This document shows positions 47,661 through 59,947 of a stretch of DNA of 64,000 bases, piece after piece (position 1 is the stretch's first letter; each line of letters begins with the position of its first letter). The position numbers were made by a program, and so were the translations under genes. The DNA is from Kryptolebias marmoratus (lineage: Eukaryota; Chordata; Actinopteri; Cyprinodontiformes; Rivulidae). Below the pieces are notes generated by a model. The model saw only the letters and a program-made list of their open reading frames with translations. It was not told the DNA's origin and ran no database searches. The stretch covers positions 17,304,152 through 17,368,151 of the forward strand of contig NC_051431.1 of the NCBI RefSeq assembly GCF_001649575.2, in the 5' to 3' direction.

Positions 47661-49309
47661 GTTTGATGAAGTAGATTTCAGAGAACAATGTTTCTGAATG
47701 AATTGAAGAGATCTTGATGTATTTCTATGGGGATTTTTAAAAAATAAAGGTACATAATTTAAAAAGTATAAAAGTTAAAAATACTAAACGTCACAGCATG
47801 CTGTTTGCAATCGAGCCGAATGTTCTGATGTAAGAATAGTGTGTAAGGTATCCAGAAGTAGTTTGGTAGTAAAAAAAAAAACAGTAAACATGTACTATAA
47901 ACAGGAAAACAACAGTGTGAAAATTTTTATTTTCCCAACTAGATGCTGGGAAAACCTGCCTCCTCATTTAAAAAGAAAGGAACACATGTATATAGTCTGT
48001 TCGCTTTAGTAAATCTATGTGCTTCCACATTCCAGACAAGTGTCACGATCATTGATTGGGTTCACTGAAGTTGGAAAGTTGGACAAATTACTATTTCTAC
48101 GATCAACAGATTCTAAACGGATGTCAGTAAAACCTCAAACTTCTCTTCTTTCAACGGCAGAAAAGTAGAGCGGGCCCTACAGACCACTGTTAGCCTGTCT
48201 GACTCTAGTTAGACTATAACTAAAGTTATACTCTAAGCTGAATGAGCTCTTAGAAACTATCTACAAAGTAACCAGAGGATTCAAATGACCTAAAATCCTA
48301 CTAACTGTTTCCAGTGTAAGGTTGCTGACGTTAACAGGAGACATAAACGTCTGATCCATAAACGGGTGATGCGGTTTTTGGTTCAACTACAGTCAGTGCC
48401 GTCGATGCTGTTGAATATTTCAGCCAGATGTAGCAAATTGTAAACGAAAATCCCTGAATCCTTACTTCACATCTGGTGTTGTTTCCATCTGTTTAGGTCC
48501 TGCCTCCTCTGCTCAACGCAGCACCTGCTGCACATCGGCACCAGTGTAATGGAATCCTGTGCCTGCTGTTTACTAACGCCAGGAAACTGATTTCTCTTTT
48601 TTGTTTTGACACAGTCAATTATTGAACCGGTTCCATATACGCCCCACATGTGAAGGTGTCAGGAAGCAGTCGCTCTTGGCCGAAGACTTGAAGTATTATT
48701 TTACATTTGTGTTCACTGCAAATAATGCATTTTGACAACTAATTACACATTTATATATGTTTTCCCTACAGGATTTGCAGCGAACAGATGTCCACAGATG
48801 GACTTGTGGTTGTGTCTTACGTGGTTTCCAACTTTTAGCAGAGTGAGTAGATGAGAAACACCTGATATGAAATCACAAAAAAAATTCTTGATGCATTTTG
48901 ATAAATCTATGCTTGTTAAGGTCATTTTTGCTCAGATTTCCCAAATGTAATCATGTATTTATACATATCTACATATCATATATACAACAATCTTGGGATT
49001 TCTTCAATTTATTTCAGTCCCTCCACTGAATAAAAACACAAAGATCATTTCTTTCTCTCTTTCAAGGCGGCGCTTCTGATTGCTGATAGATGCAGCTAGC
49101 CTCAGTCAGGTATGCAGCATAAAATACATGCGCTGATATAGGTTTCCTACAAAACTGACTCCATTTGGTTTTCCAGCCCTGATCGACTGTGCTTTTAAAC
49201 CATGTGTTAACCATTTCGCTTTGTGATTGTTATGTACTTATCCAAGTTTGGTGGTTAAATTTTAATTCTTAATATAGCTTACTTTTTCATGTGTTTAAGT
49301 GACTCTGTC

Positions 49310-51030
49310 TGTTAAAGGAATAATCTGACATTTTGACATTGTGGCTCTGTGGAAAGGCTACAGACAGTTAATATCTTACCTGTGGATGTCTCTCTTTGAG
49401 GCATCCAAATGAAACGCCTGAACCACCTCAGCTGAGTCCTGTCAATGCAGAGGCTCTCCTCCGAGCTTCCCCCCCCTAGAGGATGGAGCTCCTCACCTTC
49501 TCTCTAAGGCTGAGCCCGCCAGTCCTGTTAGCTGCTGGTATCTGGGATCTTTCTTTCATACCTCGTCACCATTGGTGAGGAGTCGAGCGTAAATGGAGCA
49601 GTAAATTGAGAGATTTGCACTCCGGCGTGGTTCCCTTTTCGTCGAGACAGACCGGAGCAACACTCTCATTACGGTGGACGACGCCCCGATTCATTGATCC
49701 GTCGATCCATCTTCCTCTCCATCCCACCGTCTCTTGAGAACAAGATTTCAAGATACTTTAACTCCCCTGCTTGAGACTAAATCTCCCTCCCGACTCGGAG
49801 GAAGCGTTCCAGCCTTTTCTGGTTGAGAACCATGGCCCTGAACTTAGAGGAGCTGACTCCCATCTCATCCCAGCCGCTTCACGCTTGGCTACGAACCACC
49901 CCAGTTCACGCTGAAGGTCATGGCCTGAAGACGCCAACAGAACCATATCGAACCATAAAAAACAGACCCTGAGGTACCAAAACCAGGCACCCCTCTCTCT
50001 CTCCCTGACAGCGCCTTGAGCCTCTGTTTATGAACGCCACAAACAGAATTGAAGACGAGGGACAGCCCCGGTGGAGTCCAACTCACACTGGAAATGAGCT
50101 CGACTTTGTGCCGAGGCCGCAGACGGAGCTCTTGCTTTGGTTATACAGGGACGGGATAGACCTTAAAAGTAACCCTAGCACCCCTGTCACAGAATGCCTC
50201 AGGGAAACTTCTCATAAGTTTTCTCCAAATCCACAAAACACGTACAGACTAGAGAGTCAAACTCCCATGAGCCCATTAACTCCACAAGGGTAAAGATGTG
50301 GGATCACTTGATAGTTGGAACAGTCTCCCCTTTTTAAAAAATGGGGACCACCCCCACTCTGCAGGGGTTGTCCCGGTTTCCCATCCAGCACTGAGGAGAC
50401 GTGTTAACAATGACAGCCCCACAACGTCCAAAGCCTTCAGCATCTCGGAGCGAATCTTGTCTCCTCCCGGCGCCCTGCCACCGGGGAGCTTTTTAACCAC
50501 CTCGGCAACCTCTGCCATGGTAATGGACTCGCCCACCTCCGGGTCTTCAGACTCTGCCTCCTCAGAGGTGGACACGGTGGCCGGATTAAGGAGATCTTCG
50601 AAGCTCTCCATATACCGTCCGACGATATCCTCAATCTGGGAACTGGGTCATTGAGGAATATCATGATATTTATGTTGGAATAAGTGTGACGTTGGGGTAA
50701 AGGTTTGAACAACTGTGCACGCATGAACCACAACATATTTTTGAAGACTGGAGTTGTTTTAAGGTTGGCCCTCTTATTGATAAGCTGACAGTGGTTAGTC
50801 TGAGTGAACCCATTCAGACTAGCTGTCTTCCAGCGGAGACATTATAAAGTTTCTGCCAGAGAAACAATGTAATGGGAAATGGTCAGTGTAAAGGCTTAAA
50901 TAACAGCATTTGCATGAACGACGATGACTAGCTGTTAGCTGATCAGTCCTGTCAGGTTTAAACTTTATTTCTCAGAACTGAGGTTGTTTGAAAACCTATT
51001 AATAGTTCATAACCTTTCCAGTGTGTGTAT
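49310..51030. mobile_element. Family A foldback interrupted by a LINE fragment
   Basis: The family A start ('ggctctgtggaaaggctaca', 'gttaatatcttacctgtgg') breaks off at about 49385. Family A sequence resumes after the LINE at about 50690-51030 with inverted counterparts ('tcagaactgaggttgtttg', 'ttcataacctttccag'). This suggests that the LINE at 49386-50650 landed inside an older foldback element. Confidence 0.55.
49386..50650 (-). mobile_element. LINE fragment with reverse transcriptase remnant
   Basis: The minus frame 50276-50611 reads MAEVAEVVKKLPGGRAPGGD, then KIRSEMLKALDVVGLSLLTR and PAEWGWSPFFKKG, the N-terminal part of a LINE reverse transcriptase domain. The catalytic core after FKKG is deleted and the frame is lost, so it is inactive. 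A second identical copy at 56619-57884 is part of the 7.2-kb duplication. Confidence 0.88.
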
Positions 51031-51187
51031 TACTGTAGTTGACAGCAGCTATTGGACCGGTCTACTGTGCATAAATGGATGAGTATGATCTTTTTTTTTT
51101 TTTTTTTTTTGCAGAATTATAAAGAGACGTGTAAAAAGGTGAATTAAAATAATAACTGAGATGGAGCAGAATGTGACACAAATTGGT

Positions 51188-51188
51188 N
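51188..51188. other. Single N at the duplication junction
   Basis: Sits between 'acacaaattggt' and a (TG)n run. The same 'acacaaattggt' continues into different unique sequence at 58421. Confidence 0.98.
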
Positions 51189-51222
<34 letters not shown>

Positions 51223-53433
51223 GGTGGGGGGGGCAAACACATAAAATACATTTTAAAAAAGCCCACAAAATCTGTGCTGGAATAGCCACTGTCTGTAACT
51301 TTAAACTGATGGATTAAAGAGGCGGTGGGAGTCTAAATTAGTCTTCTAACTGGATCGGTTCACCAAGTCCAGTCAGGAGCACCGTTTGGAAAAGCCACCA
51401 ATGAGATCAGCTGTTAAACAGACTATTAATAAGAGAGCGCGGCTAATTTTAGAAATGGTCAGTAAAAACGGCAACTAGTTGCCACTAAGCTAATACCAAG
51501 CTGACCTAGTGTGGGCGTGGGGCACAAGCACGTATTACAAACCCTGCCGTCATCGCTTCACCGCCGTAACATTTCCACTGAAACACACATTTCACTCTGA
51601 AATCAATGAAACGACAGTCAGATAAAAGGGTCCAACGCACCCGGATCAGTTTCTGAACCGAAAAACTAAGCAAATACGTCCACGTGGGGAAAAAACAAAA
51701 AAACAAAAAACACTACACGAGGCTCATAAAGCCTTAAAAAGATTTCAACTTCAGAGAGTACCACCTTCACTGACGTTATGCTAAAAGAAAACGGCCCAAA
51801 TGTGAACGAGGAAGAATGGAGTTTCGCAAGACAGCAAAGTGAGCTACATGCCATGATAGTTCCTCAATTTTTGTTCTGCTTACTGTTTTCTCATTAATTC
51901 ATAGTAGTGAAACTGACATTTGCCTTTCTATTGTGTGCATAGGCATTGAAAGGTTGAAGCCGACCCCCCCACCCCCTCACAATAAATTGATGTTTTTCAA
52001 GCCGCTTTACTTGGGGGGGCACTTGCCACACCTCAGCTTCAAAACGTTTCTCTTAGGCTCGCATCATTGATAAATCGTGCAGCTTTTTAAACATGACAAC
52101 AGCAACCATTTTTTTGTTGTTTTTTTTATAACAAATGAGTGTATTTACAGCTGACTTTAAGCAGTTTCCCTTTTAAATATTGACTGCGTGTTTCTTTTTA
52201 AGTCAACAAAACTAATAGGAATTACCTGAAAACATTAATACGAACAACTAACTTATGAGCTTAATCAAATCTGCAGCAAAACACAATCATTGGTCCACTA
52301 CTTTATTTATTTTAGTTTGAGTCTCAAAATATGAGGAGACTTAACTTTTTGTAGAGATTTGCAAAAACACATCCTGGACCAAAACAAAACATATCTTAAA
52401 AACATGAATATTGCACCGAATCAGCCCAGACTAAAGATATTACCCACGGATACATCTTGCTTTGAAAGTGACTTCTCATTTTGTGTCTTTAATGACTAAC
52501 CTGCTTTTGCTTGCTAAATGACTTGGTCCAGCATGTAAAATGGGTAACTCTTTCCTGTTTACGCTTTAGTCTTTATTGTTCTGACAAATGATGAGACTCC
52601 CCACTTTAAACCCCATTTAAGTTATTGTCTCTGTAAAGAACTGAATGACCCTCCCCCCAAAAAAAAATTTGATATAGAGACTGAACTTACTTTATAACTC
52701 AGGATAGTAATCTGACATATTTAACATTAAAACTAAACATCAGGTTCTCAGCTACATCTGATTCAGTGTATTGATAAGTTTTGACAGCAACTCTCCTTTT
52801 TTTACACTGCATTTCTCTATTTGTGCATAAATGATAAATATCACAGGGCAGCATTTTGAGCTGCCATAATAAAGCACAATAACAAACTACGAAGAGGCTT
52901 TTGACAACCCAAATGAAAGCCCTGCTGTGTTTTTGGGTCCCAGAATCTGACGGGTCACAGATTCTGGCAGCACACCTGTGTTCAGCGACGATAAAGCTGA
53001 ATGGGCTAGCTGAGCGACGACGCACACTGAGAGCGGCTGGTAGTAGCTAGCTCCCAGGAAGCTCTGCTCAACGAAAACAGGGCTAAATTCCCACGTAGAG
53101 CTCGGCATTTGTTCGAAGGACCCAACTGCCGGCGGTCAAGCCGTTAAGCGACTCGTGGTGACACGTAGAGCCAGCTAGCAGGAGCTGCTAGCATGCTAAC
53201 TTGACGTTAGGCACCAGCAGGCAGCAGAGCCCGCTGCTCTCAAGTGCCCGTCTCTGCCTTCACTCTGTCGGCTGTTGATAGATAGCACACCGCGCCCCTC
53301 CGGGTTCCTCCTGTCTCGCCGTTCGGCTCTTCTCCCGACCTCGCTTCCCCCCCACCCCCCACACACACTGTGTGTGTGTGTGTGTGCGTATGTGTGTGTG
53401 AGACGCATCGCCCACCCGGTCAGTCACACTTAC

Positions 53434-53491
53434 ATATTTTACCCCGCAGACTCTGTAAAATCCGAATCCTAGCGTCGTCCTCTTCCGCCAT
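53434..53491 (-). CDS. rasa2: Second copy of rasa2 exon 1
   Basis: Identical to 46200-46257, including the donor. If the duplication is an assembly artefact this is not a separate exon. If real, it is a second promoter and first exon 7.2 kb farther upstream with the same coding content. Confidence 0.6.
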
Positions 53492-54183
53492 GGTCAGGGC
53501 TGAGTGTTGTTGCTGCTCCGGTGCATTCAGCGCTGTTTTATCATCATATCCGTTTATGAATGCAGACAGAGTGGAGGAAAGCCAGCCCCACCGCCGCGTC
53601 ACGTCGGGTCTCGTAAAAAACTGTTGCTTTAAAACATTCACCGCTTCCTCCGGAGTCCTCTCGGCTGTCGCAGCAGCGCGTAGCTGTCAGGAGTTTAAAA
53701 AAAAAGGATTGAAGGTGTCTGTGCGGCGTGGTGTATTATGCAATAACGTCTTAGACTTGGAGTTGTAGCGCTAGCGCTGCTAGCTAACCTCGGATAGCTG
53801 CGCTCGAGCGAACTGTGTCCGTTGGAGACAACACGCTCATGTGCGCGTGAATGAGCCGACAGCCGCCCCTGGACACATCACTGAACTGTAGCGAGAGGAG
53901 AGACCCAAAACAGCTGAAAGGTGACTGGAAACACACATTTTGGAGCCTACGGATTCAAATTACCACGGAGAGGCTTCACATTTCTAATCTCTAAACTGTC
54001 CGGTGCCAAAAAAAAAAACAACTAAAAATACAAACAGGAGAGACTGGGGTTTCCTGAAAGAGATGCAGAGGTGAACGCGAAGTGTTAAGTGAGTTTGGAG
54101 AAAGTTGTTGAATTAAATAACGTTAAAACGACCAGAAACGAATAGAAAATAATCATAATAATATAAAACTTAAATACAAGCTA

Positions 54184-54894
54184 AAATTAGCAAAACTGTT
54201 GGTAAAAATTACAGTTTGCACAAAGTAGCTACCTGAACTATAGCTGAAAAACATAAATAAGCAAAGTTGTAGCAAAATGTTGAAATTAGCAAAACTGTAG
54301 CTAAAAGATAAAACTGCCTTAATGGTAGCTAAAAGATCAAATTAGCAAAACTGTCGTTCAACTTCGCAAAAAAGTTGCTAAAGGCTAATTGTAGCAAAAC
54401 TGTTGGTAAAAGATCAAAATTGGAAAAAAGTAGCTAAAAGCCTAAATCATACGCACCATAGCTACAAACATAAATAAACTAAATTTTAGCTAAATGCTAA
54501 AAAATAGCAAAACCTTAGCTAAAAGGTAAAATAGCCATAATGGTAGCTACAAACTAAAATTAGCAAAATTGCAGTTAAATTCAACAAACTTTTAGCTAAA
54601 AGCTAAATATAGCTAAACTAGCTTAAAGCAAAAGTTAGGGAAAGGCCTAAATGCTAAATGTAGCTAAACTAGCTAAAGATTAAAATGAGCAAAATTAGAG
54701 CTAAACGCTGAAAATAGCAAAACTTTAGCTAAAAGGTAAAACAACTGTAATGGTATCTACAAACTAAGATTCTCAAAATTGTAGCTAAAGTAAGCAAAAT
54801 CTTAGCTAAAAGCTAAATGTAGCAAAACTAGCTAAAGATTAAGATGAGCAAAATTGTAGCCATAAGCTAAAACTAGCATAAAGGGGTACAAATA
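54184..54894. repeat. AGCTAAA-type minisatellite, copy 2
   Basis: Copy of 46950-47660 within the duplicated segment. Confidence 0.8.
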
Positions 54895-56618
54895 GTTTGA
54901 TGAAGTAGATTTCAGAGAACAATGTTTCTGAATGAATTGAAGAGATCTTGATGTATTTCTATGGGGATTTTTAAAAAATAAAGGTACATAATTTAAAAAG
55001 TATAAAAGTTAAAAATACTAAACGTCACAGCATGCTGTTTGCAATCGAGCCGAATGTTCTGATGTAAGAATAGTGTGTAAGGTATCCAGAAGTAGTTTGG
55101 TAGTAAAAAAAAAAACAGTAAACATGTACTATAAACAGGAAAACAACAGTGTGAAAATTTTTATTTTCCCAACTAGATGCTGGGAAAACCTGCCTCCTCA
55201 TTTAAAAAGAAAGGAACACATGTATATAGTCTGTTCGCTTTAGTAAATCTATGTGCTTCCACATTCCAGACAAGTGTCACGATCATTGATTGGGTTCACT
55301 GAAGTTGGAAAGTTGGACAAATTACTATTTCTACGATCAACAGATTCTAAACGGATGTCAGTAAAACCTCAAACTTCTCTTCTTTCAACGGCAGAAAAGT
55401 AGAGCGGGCCCTACAGACCACTGTTAGCCTGTCTGACTCTAGTTAGACTATAACTAAAGTTATACTCTAAGCTGAATGAGCTCTTAGAAACTATCTACAA
55501 AGTAACCAGAGGATTCAAATGACCTAAAATCCTACTAACTGTTTCCAGTGTAAGGTTGCTGACGTTAACAGGAGACATAAACGTCTGATCCATAAACGGG
55601 TGATGCGGTTTTTGGTTCAACTACAGTCAGTGCCGTCGATGCTGTTGAATATTTCAGCCAGATGTAGCAAATTGTAAACGAAAATCCCTGAATCCTTACT
55701 TCACATCTGGTGTTGTTTCCATCTGTTTAGGTCCTGCCTCCTCTGCTCAACGCAGCACCTGCTGCACATCGGCACCAGTGTAATGGAATCCTGTGCCTGC
55801 TGTTTACTAACGCCAGGAAACTGATTTCTCTTTTTTGTTTTGACACAGTCAATTATTGAACCGGTTCCATATACGCCCCACATGTGAAGGTGTCAGGAAG
55901 CAGTCGCTCTTGGCCGAAGACTTGAAGTATTATTTTACATTTGTGTTCACTGCAAATAATGCATTTTGACAACTAATTACACATTTATATATGTTTTCCC
56001 TACAGGATTTGCAGCGAACAGATGTCCACAGATGGACTTGTGGTTGTGTCTTACGTGGTTTCCAACTTTTAGCAGAGTGAGTAGATGAGAAACACCTGAT
56101 ATGAAATCACAAAAAAAATTCTTGATGCATTTTGATAAATCTATGCTTGTTAAGGTCATTTTTGCTCAGATTTCCCAAATGTAATCATGTATTTATACAT
56201 ATCTACATATCATATATACAACAATCTTGGGATTTCTTCAATTTATTTCAGTCCCTCCACTGAATAAAAACACAAAGATCATTTCTTTCTCTCTTTCAAG
56301 GCGGCGCTTCTGATTGCTGATAGATGCAGCTAGCCTCAGTCAGGTATGCAGCATAAAATACATGCGCTGATATAGGTTTCCTACAAAACTGACTCCATTT
56401 GGTTTTCCAGCCCTGATCGACTGTGCTTTTAAACCATGTGTTAACCATTTCGCTTTGTGATTGTTATGTACTTATCCAAGTTTGGTGGTTAAATTTTAAT
56501 TCTTAATATAGCTTACTTTTTCATGTGTTTAAGTGACTCTGTCTGTTAAAGGAATAATCTGACATTTTGACATTGTGGCTCTGTGGAAAGGCTACAGACA
56601 GTTAATATCTTACCTGTG

Positions 56619-57884
56619 GATGTCTCTCTTTGAGGCATCCAAATGAAACGCCTGAACCACCTCAGCTGAGTCCTGTCAATGCAGAGGCTCTCCTCCGAGC
56701 TTCCCCCCCCTAGAGGATGGAGCTCCTCACCTTCTCTCTAAGGCTGAGCCCGCCAGTCCTGTTAGCTGCTGGTATCTGGGATCTTTCTTTCATACCTCGT
56801 CACCATTGGTGAGGAGTCGAGCGTAAATGGAGCAGTAAATTGAGAGATTTGCACTCCGGCGTGGTTCCCTTTTCGTCGAGACAGACCGGAGCAACACTCT
56901 CATTACGGTGGACGACGCCCCGATTCATTGATCCGTCGATCCATCTTCCTCTCCATCCCACCGTCTCTTGAGAACAAGATTTCAAGATACTTTAACTCCC
57001 CTGCTTGAGACTAAATCTCCCTCCCGACTCGGAGGAAGCGTTCCAGCCTTTTCTGGTTGAGAACCATGGCCCTGAACTTAGAGGAGCTGACTCCCATCTC
57101 ATCCCAGCCGCTTCACGCTTGGCTACGAACCACCCCAGTTCACGCTGAAGGTCATGGCCTGAAGACGCCAACAGAACCATATCGAACCATAAAAAACAGA
57201 CCCTGAGGTACCAAAACCAGGCACCCCTCTCTCTCTCCCTGACAGCGCCTTGAGCCTCTGTTTATGAACGCCACAAACAGAATTGAAGACGAGGGACAGC
57301 CCCGGTGGAGTCCAACTCACACTGGAAATGAGCTCGACTTTGTGCCGAGGCCGCAGACGGAGCTCTTGCTTTGGTTATACAGGGACGGGATAGACCTTAA
57401 AAGTAACCCTAGCACCCCTGTCACAGAATGCCTCAGGGAAACTTCTCATAAGTTTTCTCCAAATCCACAAAACACGTACAGACTAGAGAGTCAAACTCCC
57501 ATGAGCCCATTAACTCCACAAGGGTAAAGATGTGGGATCACTTGATAGTTGGAACAGTCTCCCCTTTTTAAAAAATGGGGACCACCCCCACTCTGCAGGG
57601 GTTGTCCCGGTTTCCCATCCAGCACTGAGGAGACGTGTTAACAATGACAGCCCCACAACGTCCAAAGCCTTCAGCATCTCGGAGCGAATCTTGTCTCCTC
57701 CCGGCGCCCTGCCACCGGGGAGCTTTTTAACCACCTCGGCAACCTCTGCCATGGTAATGGACTCGCCCACCTCCGGGTCTTCAGACTCTGCCTCCTCAGA
57801 GGTGGACACGGTGGCCGGATTAAGGAGATCTTCGAAGCTCTCCATATACCGTCCGACGATATCCTCAATCTGGGAACTGGGTCA
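56619..57884 (-). mobile_element. LINE fragment, duplicated copy
   Basis: Identical to 49386-50650, including the reverse transcriptase remnant (57510-57845). It moved with the 7.2-kb duplication, not by a new insertion. Confidence 0.85.
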
Positions 57885-58420
57885 TTGAGGAATATCATGA
57901 TATTTATGTTGGAATAAGTGTGACGTTGGGGTAAAGGTTTGAACAACTGTGCACGCATGAACCACAACATATTTTTGAAGACTGGAGTTGTTTTAAGGTT
58001 GGCCCTCTTATTGATAAGCTGACAGTGGTTAGTCTGAGTGAACCCATTCAGACTAGCTGTCTTCCAGCGGAGACATTATAAAGTTTCTGCCAGAGAAACA
58101 ATGTAATGGGAAATGGTCAGTGTAAAGGCTTAAATAACAGCATTTGCATGAACGACGATGACTAGCTGTTAGCTGATCAGTCCTGTCAGGTTTAAACTTT
58201 ATTTCTCAGAACTGAGGTTGTTTGAAAACCTATTAATAGTTCATAACCTTTCCAGTGTGTGTATTACTGTAGTTGACAGCAGCTATTGGACCGGTCTACT
58301 GTGCATAAATGGATGAGTATGATCTTTTTTTTTTTTTTTTTTTGCAGAATTATAAAGAGACGTGTAAAAAGGTGAATTAAAATAATAACTGAGATGGAGC
58401 AGAATGTGACACAAATTGGT

Positions 58421-59204
58421 CAAAGGGGAATATGAAAGCAAAACATGTCAAACTCATAAAATTACCAAAACTACACATAACTTGGCAAATAAGAAGAAAA
58501 TGATCATATTGATCTGCATGTGATTTGTTATTATTTATAGTAATTGTTGCAGCTTGGCATCTTCAGCATTTGTGAGCTAAATGGCTAACTATACTTAACT
58601 TTACAGGGGTATATTTTGTACTTTTCTAAAAGTTCAATATCATTCATATTTTGGCTTACAGATCAGATTCTAAATACAAATCTTAATTTAATTGTTCCGT
58701 CAAAAAGGTCCCTAACGACATGATTTGTTACTCTTAGTGTTTTAAATAGTCATGGCTGAACAAACGATAGATTTCAGTGGAATTAGAATGAAATTCGTTG
58801 GATTATAGGTGTGTTCTGCTGTGCCATGTTTTGTAAACCGTCTCATTCATTCGGTGCATCACAAACCAAACTTTAGGAAAGAAGTGAGGAGTCTGGAAAC
58901 ATCTGGAAATTATGTTTAGAGACCAACGCAGATGTGAGGCATAGAAGGAATGGACTTTTCAGATGGGCCGCAGGTCCCCGAAGGAGCAGGAGACCATCAC
59001 GTGGCTTTCAGAAAAAAAAAAAAACTGTGGAGGAGACTTAGTTCGAACACGGTTCATGAAATTTGTCCCTTTTTAAAGTTTTCCGTTCAGATTTCTTTGA
59101 AAACAGTTGAACTGGAAGGTGCTGGTTGCAGTATTATCCTTTAACGATGTCTGACTGACGCCTAATTCTGCCCTTTGAACAAGCGCGGTGAAGAAGGACA
59201 CAGT
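58421..59204. other. Intergenic rasa2 - zbtb38, no gene seen
   Basis: AT-rich unique sequence with no exon or repeat I can support. Confidence 0.5.
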
Positions 59205-59947
59205 TTTACTTTTAATAATATCAATCATTTTTATTTGAATAGTTTTACACGTTTTAAACCTACTAAACACAAAAAAAAGGAGTAAATGTCCTCTCAGTGG
59301 TTCTGTGTATTAATAGTAGAAATTCAAATTACATCAGTGGTGCTTAGAATAAAAATTGAATTACCAAAGTATTAAAAGAACAAATCAGCATAGTATACCA
59401 TAAAGTGCAAACCCAGGTAATTGAACAAGATTCGACAACGCGTCAGCAGAAAATTTCTACGGTTTTGCCCAGATTTTCTTTGTAAGAAGTGAAGCTATAA
59501 CCACAGTAGGTCGCTTTTCTGCATTGGAAATGTTGATTTGTTATTGCACGGCGTTTGAAAAAGAAAAAAAAAAAAACCTTACCATGAGTTTAGGACTCTG
59601 CCATACATGCATAGACAAAAGGACGACAGACAGTTTGTGTCAGAAGGCCCTATATTACAAAAACTATCTTCTATGTAGGTGGGGAAAAAAAATAACAAAA
59701 CAAAACAAAACAAGAAAAAGATAAAATCGCCAAGTCCTAAATTGGAGTTTAGTAAGGAAGAAATTAAAGAGTACTGATGTTACATTCTTATACTTTGCAT
59801 TGTCCGTTTGAAACACTTTTTAAAGTTTATCTGCAAAGATAATTTTGCAGATATTGTACTTTATAACAAAAGCAGCAACTTCAGAAGTATTTTTTTTTTT
59901 TTTAACTTTCTTGATATTTCTACAAATGGTTTCAGTCCTCGGACATT
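59205..59947 (-). other. zbtb38: zbtb38 3' UTR (inferred)
   Basis: From the stop at 59948 the minus strand is AU-rich and non-coding to an AATAAA (plus TTTATT at 59230-59235), placing the 3' end near 59205-59215. Mammalian ZBTB38 has a far longer 3' UTR, so other sites may exist. Confidence 0.5.
59230..59235 (-). terminator. zbtb38: Candidate poly(A) signal of zbtb38
   Basis: Canonical AATAAA on the minus strand about 715 bp after the stop codon. Confidence 0.45.

Larger units (their letters stand above)
43955..51187. repeat. 7.2-kb duplicated segment, copy 1
   Basis: Matches 51189-58420 base for base wherever I compared, at an offset of 7,234 (7,233 after a poly-T run of 20 versus 19). It starts exactly in a (TG)n array and ends at a single N (51188), after which (TG)n starts again. 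It contains rasa2 exon 1, its CpG-rich promoter, an AGCTAAA minisatellite and a LINE fragment. Such features are typical of unmerged haplotypes or a mis-joined gap. Confidence 0.95.
51189..58420. repeat. 7.2-kb duplicated segment, copy 2
   Basis: Second copy of 43955-51187. The open frames I compared encode identical residues in both copies. Unique sequence resumes at 58421 ('caaaggggaatatgaaag'). Confidence 0.95.
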
